A DNA stretch of 38,591 nt, taken from NCBI GenBank assembly GCA_964538665.1, contig CAZIEB010000005.1:1-38591 (forward strand), in the 5' to 3' direction. This DNA comes from JAPUDQ01 sp964538665 (GTDB lineage: Bacteria; Patescibacteriota; Saccharimonadia; Saccharimonadales; Saccharimonadaceae). How positions within the stretch are numbered: position 1 is the stretch's first letter; every line of letters begins with the position of its first letter. A program made the position numbers and the translations under genes. The notes under the pieces were generated by a model. It worked only from the letters and a program-made list of their open reading frames with translations, was not told where the DNA came from and did no database searches. Positions 1-6,353 of the stretch are shown in pieces.

Positions 1-22
1 TCTTGATTATCCACCCCATATC

Positions 23-31
23 TGATACAGT
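23..31 (+). promoter_or_regulatory. extended -10 promoter of rpsO
   Basis: TGA followed by TACAGT (26-31) ends 8 nt before the rpsO ATG, and no Shine-Dalgarno is visible. Transcription would begin at or next to the start codon, giving a leaderless message. The spacing matches a dozen other genes here. Inferred from sequence only. Confidence 0.45.
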
Positions 32-39
32 AGCTCGGT

Positions 40-306
40 ATGATTACCAAAGAAGACAAGTTAAAAGCACTCAAAGTCGGCGCAGTTCATAAGGACGACG
101 TTGGCTCTCCTCAGGCGCAGGTCGCAGTTTTGACGGCTCGCATCAAAGAGGTGACGGCTCACTTGAAGGCGAACAAGCATGACAACATGGCTCGCCGCGG
201 TCTTATTCAGATGGTAGGGCGTCGCAAACGACTCCTCAAATACCTCGAGAACAAAGATTTCCCCGCATATCAAGAGATCATCACCAAACTTGGTTTACGT
301 AAATAA
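40..306 (+). CDS. rpsO: 30S ribosomal protein S15
   Basis: An 88-residue protein of exactly the usual S15 length. It has the family core of a basic helix followed by HDNMARRGL and VGRRKRLLKYL, the 16S rRNA-binding region. S15 binds the central domain of 16S rRNA early in 30S assembly. The ATG at 40 is the only sensible start and gives the normal MITKEDK-type N-terminus. There is no Shine-Dalgarno, and a -10-like box ends 8 nt upstream. In most bacteria pnp follows rpsO directly; here 1.9 kb carrying three other genes separates them, and a hairpin terminator follows rpsO. Confidence 0.97.
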   Translation: MITKEDKLKALKVGAVHKDDVGSPQAQVAVLTARIKEVTAHLKANKHDNMARRGLIQMVGRRKRLLKYLENKDFPAYQEIITKLGLRK

Positions 307-327
307 CCCTGAGATTTGCTTTCTATT

Positions 328-355
328 AACTCGCTGACACGCTCGGCGAGTTTTT
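328..355 (+). terminator. Rho-independent terminator after rpsO
   Basis: A 7-bp perfect stem, AACTCGC (328-334) with GCGAGTT (346-352), has an 11-nt loop and runs into a T run (351-355). It lies 22 nt after the rpsO stop. The NUDIX gene on the minus strand ends just beyond it. Confidence 0.8.
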
Positions 356-357
356 GG

Positions 358-816
358 TTATAGCGTACTTGTCATCAGTGGTTCTGGTGCGTTGAGCAGC
401 TCGTTTAGATTAATTTCTTGCATGTGAGCTGGTTTGAAGTTAACGGTACGAGGGTCCACAAATGCTGTTTCGACAATTTCCTCCATGCCATGAGTAGATT
501 TCGATAGATCTACGTCGCTATAATCATCAGCGTTTTTGATGTGAAAGAAAAATTCCAAGCATTCTGAGCCTTTTCCGGCGACAGGTTGAGACCGTTTGAA
601 CTGGTATATCCAGAGAAGTTTCCCGACCACTGGCTCGATGCCGGTCTCCTCGATTATTTCACGGCGTATGCCATCGTGGAGTGTTTCGCCTTCGTCCAGC
701 CCGCCACCAGGGGTACACCATGCATCTCGAGCCTTGCCGTCGGAGTCGTAATGCCTTACGGCAAACAGCTTGCCATCTTTGACAATTATTCCTCGCACAT
801 TCACGCGTCGACTCAT
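358..816 (-). CDS. NUDIX hydrolase
   Basis: A 152-aa protein with a complete NUDIX box at residues 38-60 (G38-x5-E44-x7-REIIEETG), which coordinates the catalytic metal that hydrolyses a nucleoside diphosphate linked to another moiety. The N-terminal strand (VNVRGIIVKDGKLFAVRH) and the WCTPGGGLDEGE run are typical of MutT/ADP-ribose-pyrophosphatase-like members, but the substrate cannot be told from sequence. It is convergent with rpsO. The ATG sits 6 nt after a TATGAT box on the minus strand, with no Shine-Dalgarno, so the message is probably leaderless. Confidence 0.93.
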   Translation of the reverse strand: MSRRVNVRGIIVKDGKLFAVRHYDSDGKARDAWCTPGGGLDEGETLHDGIRREIIEETGIEPVVGKLLWIYQFKRSQPVAGKGSECLEFFFHIKNADDYSDVDLSKSTHGMEEIVETAFVDPRTVNFKPAHMQEINLNELLNAPEPLMTSTL

Positions 817-822
817 ACACTT

Positions 823-831
823 ATCATATCA
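823..831 (-). promoter_or_regulatory. extended -10 promoter of the NUDIX gene
   Basis: On the minus strand TGA-TATGAT ends 6 nt before the NUDIX ATG at 816, placing the expected transcription start on the start codon. Confidence 0.5.
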
Positions 832-846
832 CAACAGGGGTAAACA

Positions 847-875
847 TTGACAAAGATAACAAAATTTGCTATGAT
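847..875 (+). promoter_or_regulatory. consensus sigma70-type promoter
   Basis: TTGACA (847-852), a 17-bp spacer, then TATGAT (870-875). This is the best -35/-10 match in the window. Transcription should start near 882, so the TTG at 847 is the -35 box and not a start codon. The transcribed gene begins at ATG 901. Confidence 0.8.
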
Positions 876-900
876 ATATAAGTATTTAATCTACACAAAA

Positions 901-1566
901 ATGTCTCCCGAAAAATCATCACCATCATTGCGCGAAAGACTTGCTATCCCTTTTGCAGGTTATACCCGAAAAGTAGGGGCTACTGCGCTTGGCCCCAAGG
1001 GATCACCACGTCCAGAGTCTGTTACAGAAAAAATAGATACGGTTGGCCTGATTGAGTCATTACCCGAAACTCTTGAAGTAGGCGATGAGCATATCACAGA
1101 ATTAGTGCAGGGAATCGATCTAGGCTCTATCAACTACGCATTGGATGAAGCAAATATGCCAACAATTACTGATGACATGATCGAGCGTGAAATCACGATA
1201 GCTACTCCAAAAGGGCTTCCAGAAGGCGCCGACAAGACTGAATGGGCGATTCCGCTACCTGTTCGAGGCGCGGTATCTGTCGTTGGGATTGATAGCTGGG
1301 CAAACGGTCGTGTTGACGGGCAAAAAAACGGAAAACCTAGCCGAAAGACGATTAGAGATTATGCACGAATGGATGGTCGAACAGCTCCACCTGTGCAACG
1401 TGCAACCGTGTACGTTCAGCCAGATGGACGAACATTTTGGGAGCTATCTGGAGATGGCGCACATCGCCTCGCGGCAGCAAAGCGTCGTGATGATCACTCC
1501 ATATACGCGCGAGATGTCTCAATCACGTTACTCAATAGGCCTGTCGAATTTGATACGTCAGCTTAG
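901..1566 (+). CDS. hypothetical protein, weak ParB/sulfiredoxin-like C-terminus
   Basis: A 221-aa protein from ATG 901; an upstream in-frame TTG is rejected because it is the -35 box. I do not recognise the family as a whole. Near residues 175-200 the segment VYVQPDGRTFWELSGDGAHR followed by LAAAKRR resembles the 'G-x-HR-xx-A' signature of ParB/sulfiredoxin-like folds, which bind nucleotides or act as nucleases, but the resemblance is short. There is no signal peptide or membrane segment. The first 40 residues are Ser/Pro/Arg-rich. It has its own strong promoter and no clear Shine-Dalgarno, and a hairpin follows at 1577. Confidence 0.7.
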   Translation: MSPEKSSPSLRERLAIPFAGYTRKVGATALGPKGSPRPESVTEKIDTVGLIESLPETLEVGDEHITELVQGIDLGSINYALDEANMPTITDDMIEREITIATPKGLPEGADKTEWAIPLPVRGAVSVVGIDSWANGRVDGQKNGKPSRKTIRDYARMDGRTAPPVQRATVYVQPDGRTFWELSGDGAHRLAAAKRRDDHSIYARDVSITLLNRPVEFDTSA

Positions 1567-1570
1567 ACAC

Positions 1571-1594
1571 TAAAAAACTGACCGCTTGGTCAGT
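1571..1594 (-). terminator. terminator for the minus-strand orphan
   Basis: ACTGACC (1577-1583) pairs with GGTCAGT (1588-1594) around a GCTT loop. On the minus strand the stem is followed by a run of T (1571-1577 complement). It therefore terminates transcripts of the 1673-2047 gene and may also stop the plus-strand gene ending at 1566. Confidence 0.8.
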
Positions 1595-1609
1595 GTGTCT
1601 ATGTGTTGT

Positions 1610-1666
1610 CCCGCGGCGGGGACGGATGGGGCCTTGTGGCCACGCCATCCATCCCCGCGGTGCGGG
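1610..1666. other. large GC-rich hairpin
   Basis: A multi-part stem between two convergent 3' ends: GCGGGG (1616-1621) with CCCCGC (1653-1658), GGATGG (1624-1629) with CCATCC (1645-1650), and GGCC with GGCC (1630-1633 and 1638-1641) around a TTGT loop. It lies between the minus-strand stop at 1673 and the T-run terminator, so it would be the 3' UTR of that orphan. It probably protects the RNA 3' end or assists termination. Confidence 0.65.
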
Positions 1667-1672
1667 TGCGCG

Positions 1673-2047
1673 CTACTCCAGGGAGATCCCCTGTTCAATG
1701 AGCTGATTAGGGTGGTAACCTAGCTCACCGATATCGGAGCAGATGACTAGGCCGGAGACAAGTGTGCCCCAGTGTGTGTGAGTACATACCCCTACATCGT
1801 ACTTGACCACTATGCATCCGCAGTCGTGGACCTTGAAGGCCTCAGGGCCTTGAATTGCCAGTCCGCTGATCTCAGATGACCCTAGCTTGTCGGGATCCAG
1901 TAGCCTGTAGCCGTCGGAATTGACCTTGCCGGTTTCTGCCTGCTCGAGGTAGGTGAGCAACCTAGCGGTTGCGCCGGGAAAGTGAGTTCTCCCTTTTCTC
2001 TCGAGTTCTTGGAGCAGTGTGTGGGGTAAATGAGAGGAATGAGTCAT
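1673..2047 (-). CDS. orphan hypothetical protein, GC-rich
   Basis: A 124-aa protein starting at ATG 2047, chosen because AAGGAG lies 7 nt upstream; a longer in-frame extension lacks a ribosome site. I do not recognise it. It has a Cys/His-containing middle (HDCGCIVVKYDVGVCTHTHWG) that could bind metal, and no signal peptide or membrane segment. It has its own promoter (TTGTAT-N17-TATAAT), divergent from the pnp promoter, a strong Shine-Dalgarno and a T-run terminator. Base composition is richer in G/C than the neighbours and resembles the orphans at 9083-9515 and 11963-12397. Confidence 0.72.
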   Translation of the reverse strand: MTHSSHLPHTLLQELERKGRTHFPGATARLLTYLEQAETGKVNSDGYRLLDPDKLGSSEISGLAIQGPEAFKVHDCGCIVVKYDVGVCTHTHWGTLVSGLVICSDIGELGYHPNQLIEQGISLE

Positions 2048-2107
2048 CTCGGTTCTCCTTGAGTAGGTGCGTGTGCACGAGCGGAAGTGCATCGTGTCTA
2101 ACTACTA

Positions 2108-2136
2108 ATTATAGCATAAATAGTGTTAAAATACAA
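2108..2136 (-). promoter_or_regulatory. promoter of the minus-strand orphan
   Basis: On the minus strand, TTGTAT (2131-2136), a 17-bp spacer, then TATAAT (2108-2113) preceded by TGC, an extended -10. It lies back to back with the pnp promoter, whose -10 ends at 2150. Confidence 0.7.
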
Positions 2137-2141
2137 CGATT

Positions 2142-2150
2142 TGCTATACT
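2142..2150 (+). promoter_or_regulatory. extended -10 promoter of pnp
   Basis: TGC-TATACT (2142-2150) with no good -35. Transcription should start near 2157, leaving a leader of about 90 nt before the pnp ATG. Confidence 0.6.
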
Positions 2151-2166
2151 AGTACAGTACATTACA

Positions 2167-2224
2167 GCAGAGTGTGATAGATACGAGTCCGCCAGTCGGC
2201 GGGTTGCTACCTGTTACTCTCTGC
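2167..2224 (+). promoter_or_regulatory. long leader hairpin upstream of pnp
   Basis: GCAGAG (2167-2172) pairs with CTCTGC (2219-2224). After a T-T mismatch GTGATAG (2174-2180) pairs with CTGTTAC (2211-2217), allowing G-U pairs. The tip carries CCGCC (2189-2193) against GGCGG (2198-2202). The rod ends 9 nt before the Shine-Dalgarno (2234-2240). In enterobacteria the pnp leader hairpin is cut by RNase III and PNPase then represses its own message. A similar role here is inferred from position and shape only. Confidence 0.6.
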
Positions 2225-2245
2225 ACTAAAGACAAGGAGGCATAT

Positions 2246-4363
2246 ATGCCAACGATTAACCCTACCGGCAAAGATATTGTGTCGGTATCGACCGATTTTT
2301 GCGGTCAAAAACTAACACTCGAAGTCAACAGAGTCGGCTTTCGTACTTCAGCCAGCGTACTAGTGCGCTACGGCGACACCGTCGTGCTCGGTACGACCAT
2401 GGTCAGCTCTCGACCAGTCGTGCTGGATTATTTCCCGCTGAGTATTGACTATGAAGAAAAATTTTATGCAGCCGGCAAGATAAGTGGCAGCCGCTTCATC
2501 AAGCGTGAAGGCCGCCCAAGCGACGAAGCGATCCTCATCGGTCGCCTCATTGACCGTCCAATCCGCCCACTGTTTCCAAAAGGCTACCGCCAAGAAGTCC
2601 AAGTGGTCGCGAGTGTCCTCAGTATGGATCCAAACTTTCGCCCTGATGCCATCGGTATGATTGCAGCGAGCGCGGCACTGATGCTGAGCGGTACGCCGTT
2701 TGACGGTCCGGTTGCGGGCATCCGCGTCGGCCGCGTCAACGGCGAATTCAAAGCATTTTTGACGCCTGAGCAACGCGAGCAGAGCGATCTCGACCTCGTC
2801 GTCGCTGGTATCGAGAGTGGTATCACCATGGTTGAAGCTGGCGCCAACGAAGTTGCCGAAGAAGACATCCTCGAAGGTATGGCATGGGCGCACGAAGCAT
2901 TCCAGCCAGCTATCAAACTCCAGCGCGAGCTTGCCGAAAAAGTTGGCGTCACACCGCTAGAGTACGAGCTGATATTGCCAAACGACGACATCCAAAAAGC
3001 AGTCGATGCATGGGTCAAAGGCAAATTTGGCGCAGCTTTGCGCAAAGCCTACCCAGAGCGCAACGAGATGGTCAATGAGATCCGCTGGAAGTTCCACGAA
3101 GAAATGGCCAAAAAGCTTGGTGATGAGTATGCCGGCGTTCGTGACGAATACGACGAAGCATTTACCATGGCTCTGCACAAAGACGTTCGCGACGGTATCG
3201 TCAAAGACAACACGCGACCTGATGGCCGCAAACTCGATGAAGTACGCCCACTGAGCTCAGAGATCAGCATCTTGCCGCGTACGCACGGCTCGAGCCTCTT
3301 TACTCGTGGCGTGACGCAGGCGATGAACATTGTCACGCTTGCACCACTGAGCTACTCACAAATGGTCGACACCATGGAACAAAACGACTATGAACGTCGC
3401 TATATGCACCACTACAACGCACCAGGCTACACGGTCGGTGAAGTTCGCCGCCTCGGCAGTCCAGGCCGACGTGAGATTGGCCACGGGTACCTTGCAGAGC
3501 GAGCACTGATACCAGTACTGCCTGACATCGAAGATTTCCCGTATGCTATCCGTAGTGTCACCGAAATCATGAGCCAGAATGGTTCGACCAGTATGGCTGC
3601 GACTTGTAGCTCATGCCTCGCGCTGATGGACGCTGGCGTACCAATCAAACGACCGGTATCGGGTGTTGCGATGGGGCTGATGCTCGACGGCGACACACCG
3701 TATGTCCTCACAGACATCGCTGACGCTGAAGACTTCGCAGGAGATATGGATTTCAAGGTCACTGGTACCGAAAAAGGCGTCACGGCGATGCAAATGGACA
3801 TGAAGGTCCACGGTCTGCCGGTCGATATCCTCAAACAAGCCGTCATGGCCGCCAAACCCGGTCGTGAACATATCTTGAAGCACATGCTCGAGACAATTAC
3901 CGAGCCAAAAGCTGCACTCAGTCCATACGCGCCTCGTATCGAAAAAGTCATGATCAAGCCAGAAAAGATCGGTGCAATTATCGGCAAGGGCGGAGAAACA
4001 ATCAACAAGATTACCAGTGAAACCGGCGCCGAAATCGACATCAAAGACACGGGGCTTATCACTGTTTCTGCCATCAACACTGAAGCCATCGAAAAAGCAC
4101 TCCTCTGGATCAAAGGCCTGGTCGAAGAGCCAGAAGTTGGCAAGATTTACGAAGGTAAGGTCGTCAAGGTCATGGACTTTGGGGCGTTTATCAACATCAT
4201 GCCTGGCATCGATGGTATGTGTCACATCTCTGCGATGGATGACAAGCGCGTCGAGCAGGTGGGTGATGTCGTCAAAGAAGGCGATGTAGTGAAAGTTCGC
4301 CTCGTTGCCATCGATGACCGCGGCCGCCTCAGCCTCAGCATGAAGCCGAGCGACCTCGCGTAG
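2246..4363 (+). CDS. pnp: polyribonucleotide nucleotidyltransferase (PNPase)
   Basis: A 705-aa protein of normal PNPase length. PNPase degrades RNA 3'-5' by phosphorolysis and can add tails. In order: a first RNase PH domain, a helical linker, the catalytic second RNase PH domain (FTRGVTQAMNIVTLAP, then RREIGHGYLAERAL), a KH domain with IIGKGG near residue 580, and a C-terminal S1 domain (GKVVKVMDFGAFINIMPG). The ATG at 2246 is fixed by AAGGAGG five nt upstream; earlier in-frame starts fall inside the leader hairpin. A hairpin follows the stop. With RNase J downstream it covers the core of mRNA decay. Confidence 0.97.
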   Translation: MPTINPTGKDIVSVSTDFCGQKLTLEVNRVGFRTSASVLVRYGDTVVLGTTMVSSRPVVLDYFPLSIDYEEKFYAAGKISGSRFIKREGRPSDEAILIGRLIDRPIRPLFPKGYRQEVQVVASVLSMDPNFRPDAIGMIAASAALMLSGTPFDGPVAGIRVGRVNGEFKAFLTPEQREQSDLDLVVAGIESGITMVEAGANEVAEEDILEGMAWAHEAFQPAIKLQRELAEKVGVTPLEYELILPNDDIQKAVDAWVKGKFGAALRKAYPERNEMVNEIRWKFHEEMAKKLGDEYAGVRDEYDEAFTMALHKDVRDGIVKDNTRPDGRKLDEVRPLSSEISILPRTHGSSLFTRGVTQAMNIVTLAPLSYSQMVDTMEQNDYERRYMHHYNAPGYTVGEVRRLGSPGRREIGHGYLAERALIPVLPDIEDFPYAIRSVTEIMSQNGSTSMAATCSSCLALMDAGVPIKRPVSGVAMGLMLDGDTPYVLTDIADAEDFAGDMDFKVTGTEKGVTAMQMDMKVHGLPVDILKQAVMAAKPGREHILKHMLETITEPKAALSPYAPRIEKVMIKPEKIGAIIGKGGETINKITSETGAEIDIKDTGLITVSAINTEAIEKALLWIKGLVEEPEVGKIYEGKVVKVMDFGAFINIMPGIDGMCHISAMDDKRVEQVGDVVKEGDVVKVRLVAIDDRGRLSLSMKPSDLA

Positions 4364-4391
4364 CTGTAAGCTAGACTACAGAACGTAACTC

Positions 4392-4416
4392 ATACCCCCG
4401 CTATAGTCGGGGGTAT
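4392..4416 (+). terminator. hairpin after pnp
   Basis: A 9-bp perfect stem, ATACCCCCG (4392-4400) with CGGGGGTAT (4408-4416), and a 7-nt loop. The following sequence has only a weak T run. The loop doubles as a possible -10 (TATAGT) for the micro-ORF at 4415. Confidence 0.65.
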
Positions 4417-4543
4417 GATATTTATGCGTCTTTTCAAAAACCCCCTCGTGCGTATGGTTGCCATCTGGGCATGGCCATTTGTGCTAGCGTGGATTACTCG
4501 ACGTCTGTCGGGTGGTAAAAACAAATCTGCGGCTTGTCGTTAG
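4415..4543 (+). CDS. 42-aa small membrane protein
   Basis: An ORF of 42 codons (MIFMRLFKNPLVRMV, then AIWAWPFVLAWITRR) with one hydrophobic, tryptophan-rich segment flanked by basic residues, as expected of a small single-span inner-membrane protein. The ATG lies 7 nt after TATAGT (4402-4407), the same leaderless arrangement seen at neighbouring genes, and the UDG gene starts 15 nt after its stop. I know no family for it. It could be chance coding between the pnp terminator and the next gene, so homologues are the test. Confidence 0.4.
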   Translation: MIFMRLFKNPLVRMVAIWAWPFVLAWITRRLSGGKNKSAACR

Positions 4544-4546
4544 CGC

Positions 4547-4552
4547 TATACT
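4547..4552 (+). promoter_or_regulatory. -10 box of the UDG gene
   Basis: TATACT ends 6 nt before ATG 4559. No Shine-Dalgarno lies between, so the transcript probably begins at the start codon. Confidence 0.45.
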
Positions 4553-4558
4553 GGGTGC

Positions 4559-5278
4559 ATGGACAAGCAAACCCAACTTGATGCGCTGAAAGACGAGATT
4601 ATTGCACATGACATATGCAAGCATATGCGCGAGACGGCAACGCAATTGGTCATGGGGGCGGGCAATCCCGATGCGGACATAGTGCTTATCGGCGAAGCGC
4701 CGGGCAAACAAGAAGACGAGCAAGGCTTGCCGTTTGTTGGGGCGAGTGGTAAATTTTTAGACGAAATGCTTGCGGCGGCCGATATGAACCGTGATGATAT
4801 CTACATCACAAATATCGTCAAATACAGACCGCCAAACAATCGAGACCCTGCGCCGGAGGAGAAGCAGGCTTTTTGGCCGTATCTCATGCGCCAACTCGAA
4901 ATCATTGACCCGCGCGTCATCATCACGCTCGGTCGACATAGCGGCTCGGCATTTGTACCTGATCTCAAAATTTCACGCGACCATGGTCATGGTCGGACTT
5001 TGCGCTATAGACGACAGGCAGGTGTGGATGCGGTGCAAGGCGCAGGCGAACCGCGGACTGAGGCGTATGACGAATACTCCGAAGGAGCAGTGGAAACTGC
5101 AACGCAGCAACGCGCCACAAGCCACGGCAGAGTCATCGGCTCTACTGATGAGCAGGCCGTGGTGACCTGGCTTGTCGTCCCGCTGTATCATCCGGCGGCG
5201 GCATTATACAACGGCGGCATGCGCCAAGCCTTGCTCGATGATTTTGTCGCAGCAGCTGAGCTTGCACGAGCAAAGTAA
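4559..5278 (+). CDS. family 4-like uracil-DNA glycosylase, lacking Fe-S cysteines
   Basis: A 239-aa protein of the uracil-DNA glycosylase superfamily, which removes uracil from DNA in base-excision repair. Visible motifs are GEAPG (45-49) with EDEQGLPFVGASG, ITNIVKYRPPNNR (83-95) and the C-terminal uracil-pocket motif YHPAAALYN. In family 4 enzymes four cysteines hold a 4Fe-4S cluster. Here the aligned positions read His17, Cys20, Tyr89 and Phe105, so the cluster is probably absent. About 45 polar residues are inserted between the LKISRDHGH and VPLYHP segments. The ATG at 4559 gives the normal N-terminus, with the -10 box immediately upstream. Confidence 0.88.
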   Translation: MDKQTQLDALKDEIIAHDICKHMRETATQLVMGAGNPDADIVLIGEAPGKQEDEQGLPFVGASGKFLDEMLAAADMNRDDIYITNIVKYRPPNNRDPAPEEKQAFWPYLMRQLEIIDPRVIITLGRHSGSAFVPDLKISRDHGHGRTLRYRRQAGVDAVQGAGEPRTEAYDEYSEGAVETATQQRATSHGRVIGSTDEQAVVTWLVVPLYHPAAALYNGGMRQALLDDFVAAAELARAK

Positions 5279-5299
5279 CGAAGCCCTAGCTCAAGCGCG

Positions 5300-5305
5300 T
5301 ATAAT
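5300..5305 (+). promoter_or_regulatory. -10 box of the phosphotransferase gene
   Basis: TATAAT ends 6 nt before ATG 5312, with no ribosome site between. This supports ATG 5312 over GTG 5306 as the start. Confidence 0.5.
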
Positions 5306-5311
5306 GTGAAT

Positions 5312-6202
5312 ATGGAAACCATACCGGCGCTGTTTGAAGAAGTGCTGCCGATAGAAAATACCCGCGGCAAGAACGACCGGTTTGAATACGCCAAAGCGAG
5401 GCGGGGGAAGTCGTGGTATTTCGTCAAACTCGCTCGCTCCGACCGCTACATCGAACGTATCCAACGCGAGCTGGTGTGGTCGGAATTTATGAATCGCATC
5501 GAGGCGTTTTACCCCGAAAAGCACTTACTTGGGCCAAATGTAACCAGGCGAATAGGCATATCGGGGGTGGTGTTTGATTTTATTGACGCCCCTGTTGTCG
5601 CCGAGCCGGGTGAGCTAGAAGTGTGGCAACGAATCATACCACGCTACGCCGACATGCTATTGACGTTTGATACCGTCGCCCAAAACTGGAAGTCTGAAAA
5701 CTTGCCAAAAGTGCCGTCGCGGTCTGAGCATGTGTATGAAATCTGGCAAGAGTGGCTTGGCGATAATATCGAGCGCTATCCGCGCCTTCAAGAGGCTCGC
5801 AAACGTCTCGAGACAACGCACTTCAAGCTGACAAAATGTTTGCAGCACGGCGATCTCACGCCGTGGCAGATATTTGATACTCCTCAGGGGTGGGTGGTCT
5901 ACGATGGGGAAGCGTGCGGTACCGATTTGTTTCGGTTTACTGACCTCGCCTATGGTTATATGAGGCTTCACAACAACCTCGGCTCGCCAAGTGCCGCTCA
6001 AGAGCTGCTGAGAACATTTATCGCAGGGCATAGTATGAGTGAACAGCAAATCATGAAAGAGTTTCTCCCCGTGCTCGTGCATGTCGCCGTCGGCGGCGTC
6101 GCCGATGCCTATCGTGACCAGCCTTCGCAGGACTACGTCGAGGCTGCCGAGCAACTGCTCGACCACGCGCTCGACAAGAACACTACCGCGCTACTGGGGT
6201 AG
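5312..6202 (+). CDS. APH/choline kinase-like phosphotransferase
   Basis: A 296-aa protein with the catalytic signature of the aminoglycoside phosphotransferase / protein-kinase-like fold: LQHGDLTPWQIFD with H179 and catalytic D181, then VVYDGEACG with metal-binding D198. An N-terminal lobe with VKLARSDR could supply the ATP-binding lysine. Family members phosphorylate small molecules such as aminoglycosides, choline, fructosamine or homoserine; the substrate cannot be predicted. It starts 33 nt after the UDG stop but has its own -10 box. A resistance role should not be assumed. Confidence 0.82.
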   Translation: METIPALFEEVLPIENTRGKNDRFEYAKARRGKSWYFVKLARSDRYIERIQRELVWSEFMNRIEAFYPEKHLLGPNVTRRIGISGVVFDFIDAPVVAEPGELEVWQRIIPRYADMLLTFDTVAQNWKSENLPKVPSRSEHVYEIWQEWLGDNIERYPRLQEARKRLETTHFKLTKCLQHGDLTPWQIFDTPQGWVVYDGEACGTDLFRFTDLAYGYMRLHNNLGSPSAAQELLRTFIAGHSMSEQQIMKEFLPVLVHVAVGGVADAYRDQPSQDYVEAAEQLLDHALDKNTTALLG

Positions 6203-6216
6203 GCCGGGGGTGGCGA

Positions 6217-6244
6217 TTGAATTATTTATGCAATTTGCTATACT
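6217..6244 (+). promoter_or_regulatory. promoter of the RNase J gene
   Basis: TTGAAT (6217-6222), a 16-bp spacer ending in TGC, then TATACT (6239-6244). The predicted start near 6251 gives a leader of about 100 nt. Confidence 0.7.
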
Positions 6245-6260
6245 TAGACACAACCTATCG

Positions 6261-6294
6261 GAGGCACATCCTGAGAGCGACTGTGTAGTGCCTC
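6261..6294 (+). promoter_or_regulatory. RNase J leader hairpin
   Basis: GAGGCAC (6261-6267) pairs perfectly with GTGCCTC (6288-6294) around a 20-nt loop, close to the predicted 5' end. 5'-terminal stems block RNase J entry in other bacteria, so autoregulation through the leader is possible but unproven. Confidence 0.5.
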
Positions 6295-6353
6295 ATCCAA
6301 ACATACGAAATTACTTATATTGATACAACAAAGAAAGGAAAAGTAATACCATT

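Noticed and set aside
847..900. TTG 847 as start of the gene ending at 1566
   Set aside because: It is the -35 hexamer of a consensus promoter; the encoded peptide would lie upstream of the transcription start.
3427..4143. Long minus-strand ORFs inside pnp (also inside ychF, rnj and ftsK)
   Set aside because: They are shadows of strongly conserved genes, low-complexity in composition, without ribosome sites or recognisable motifs.
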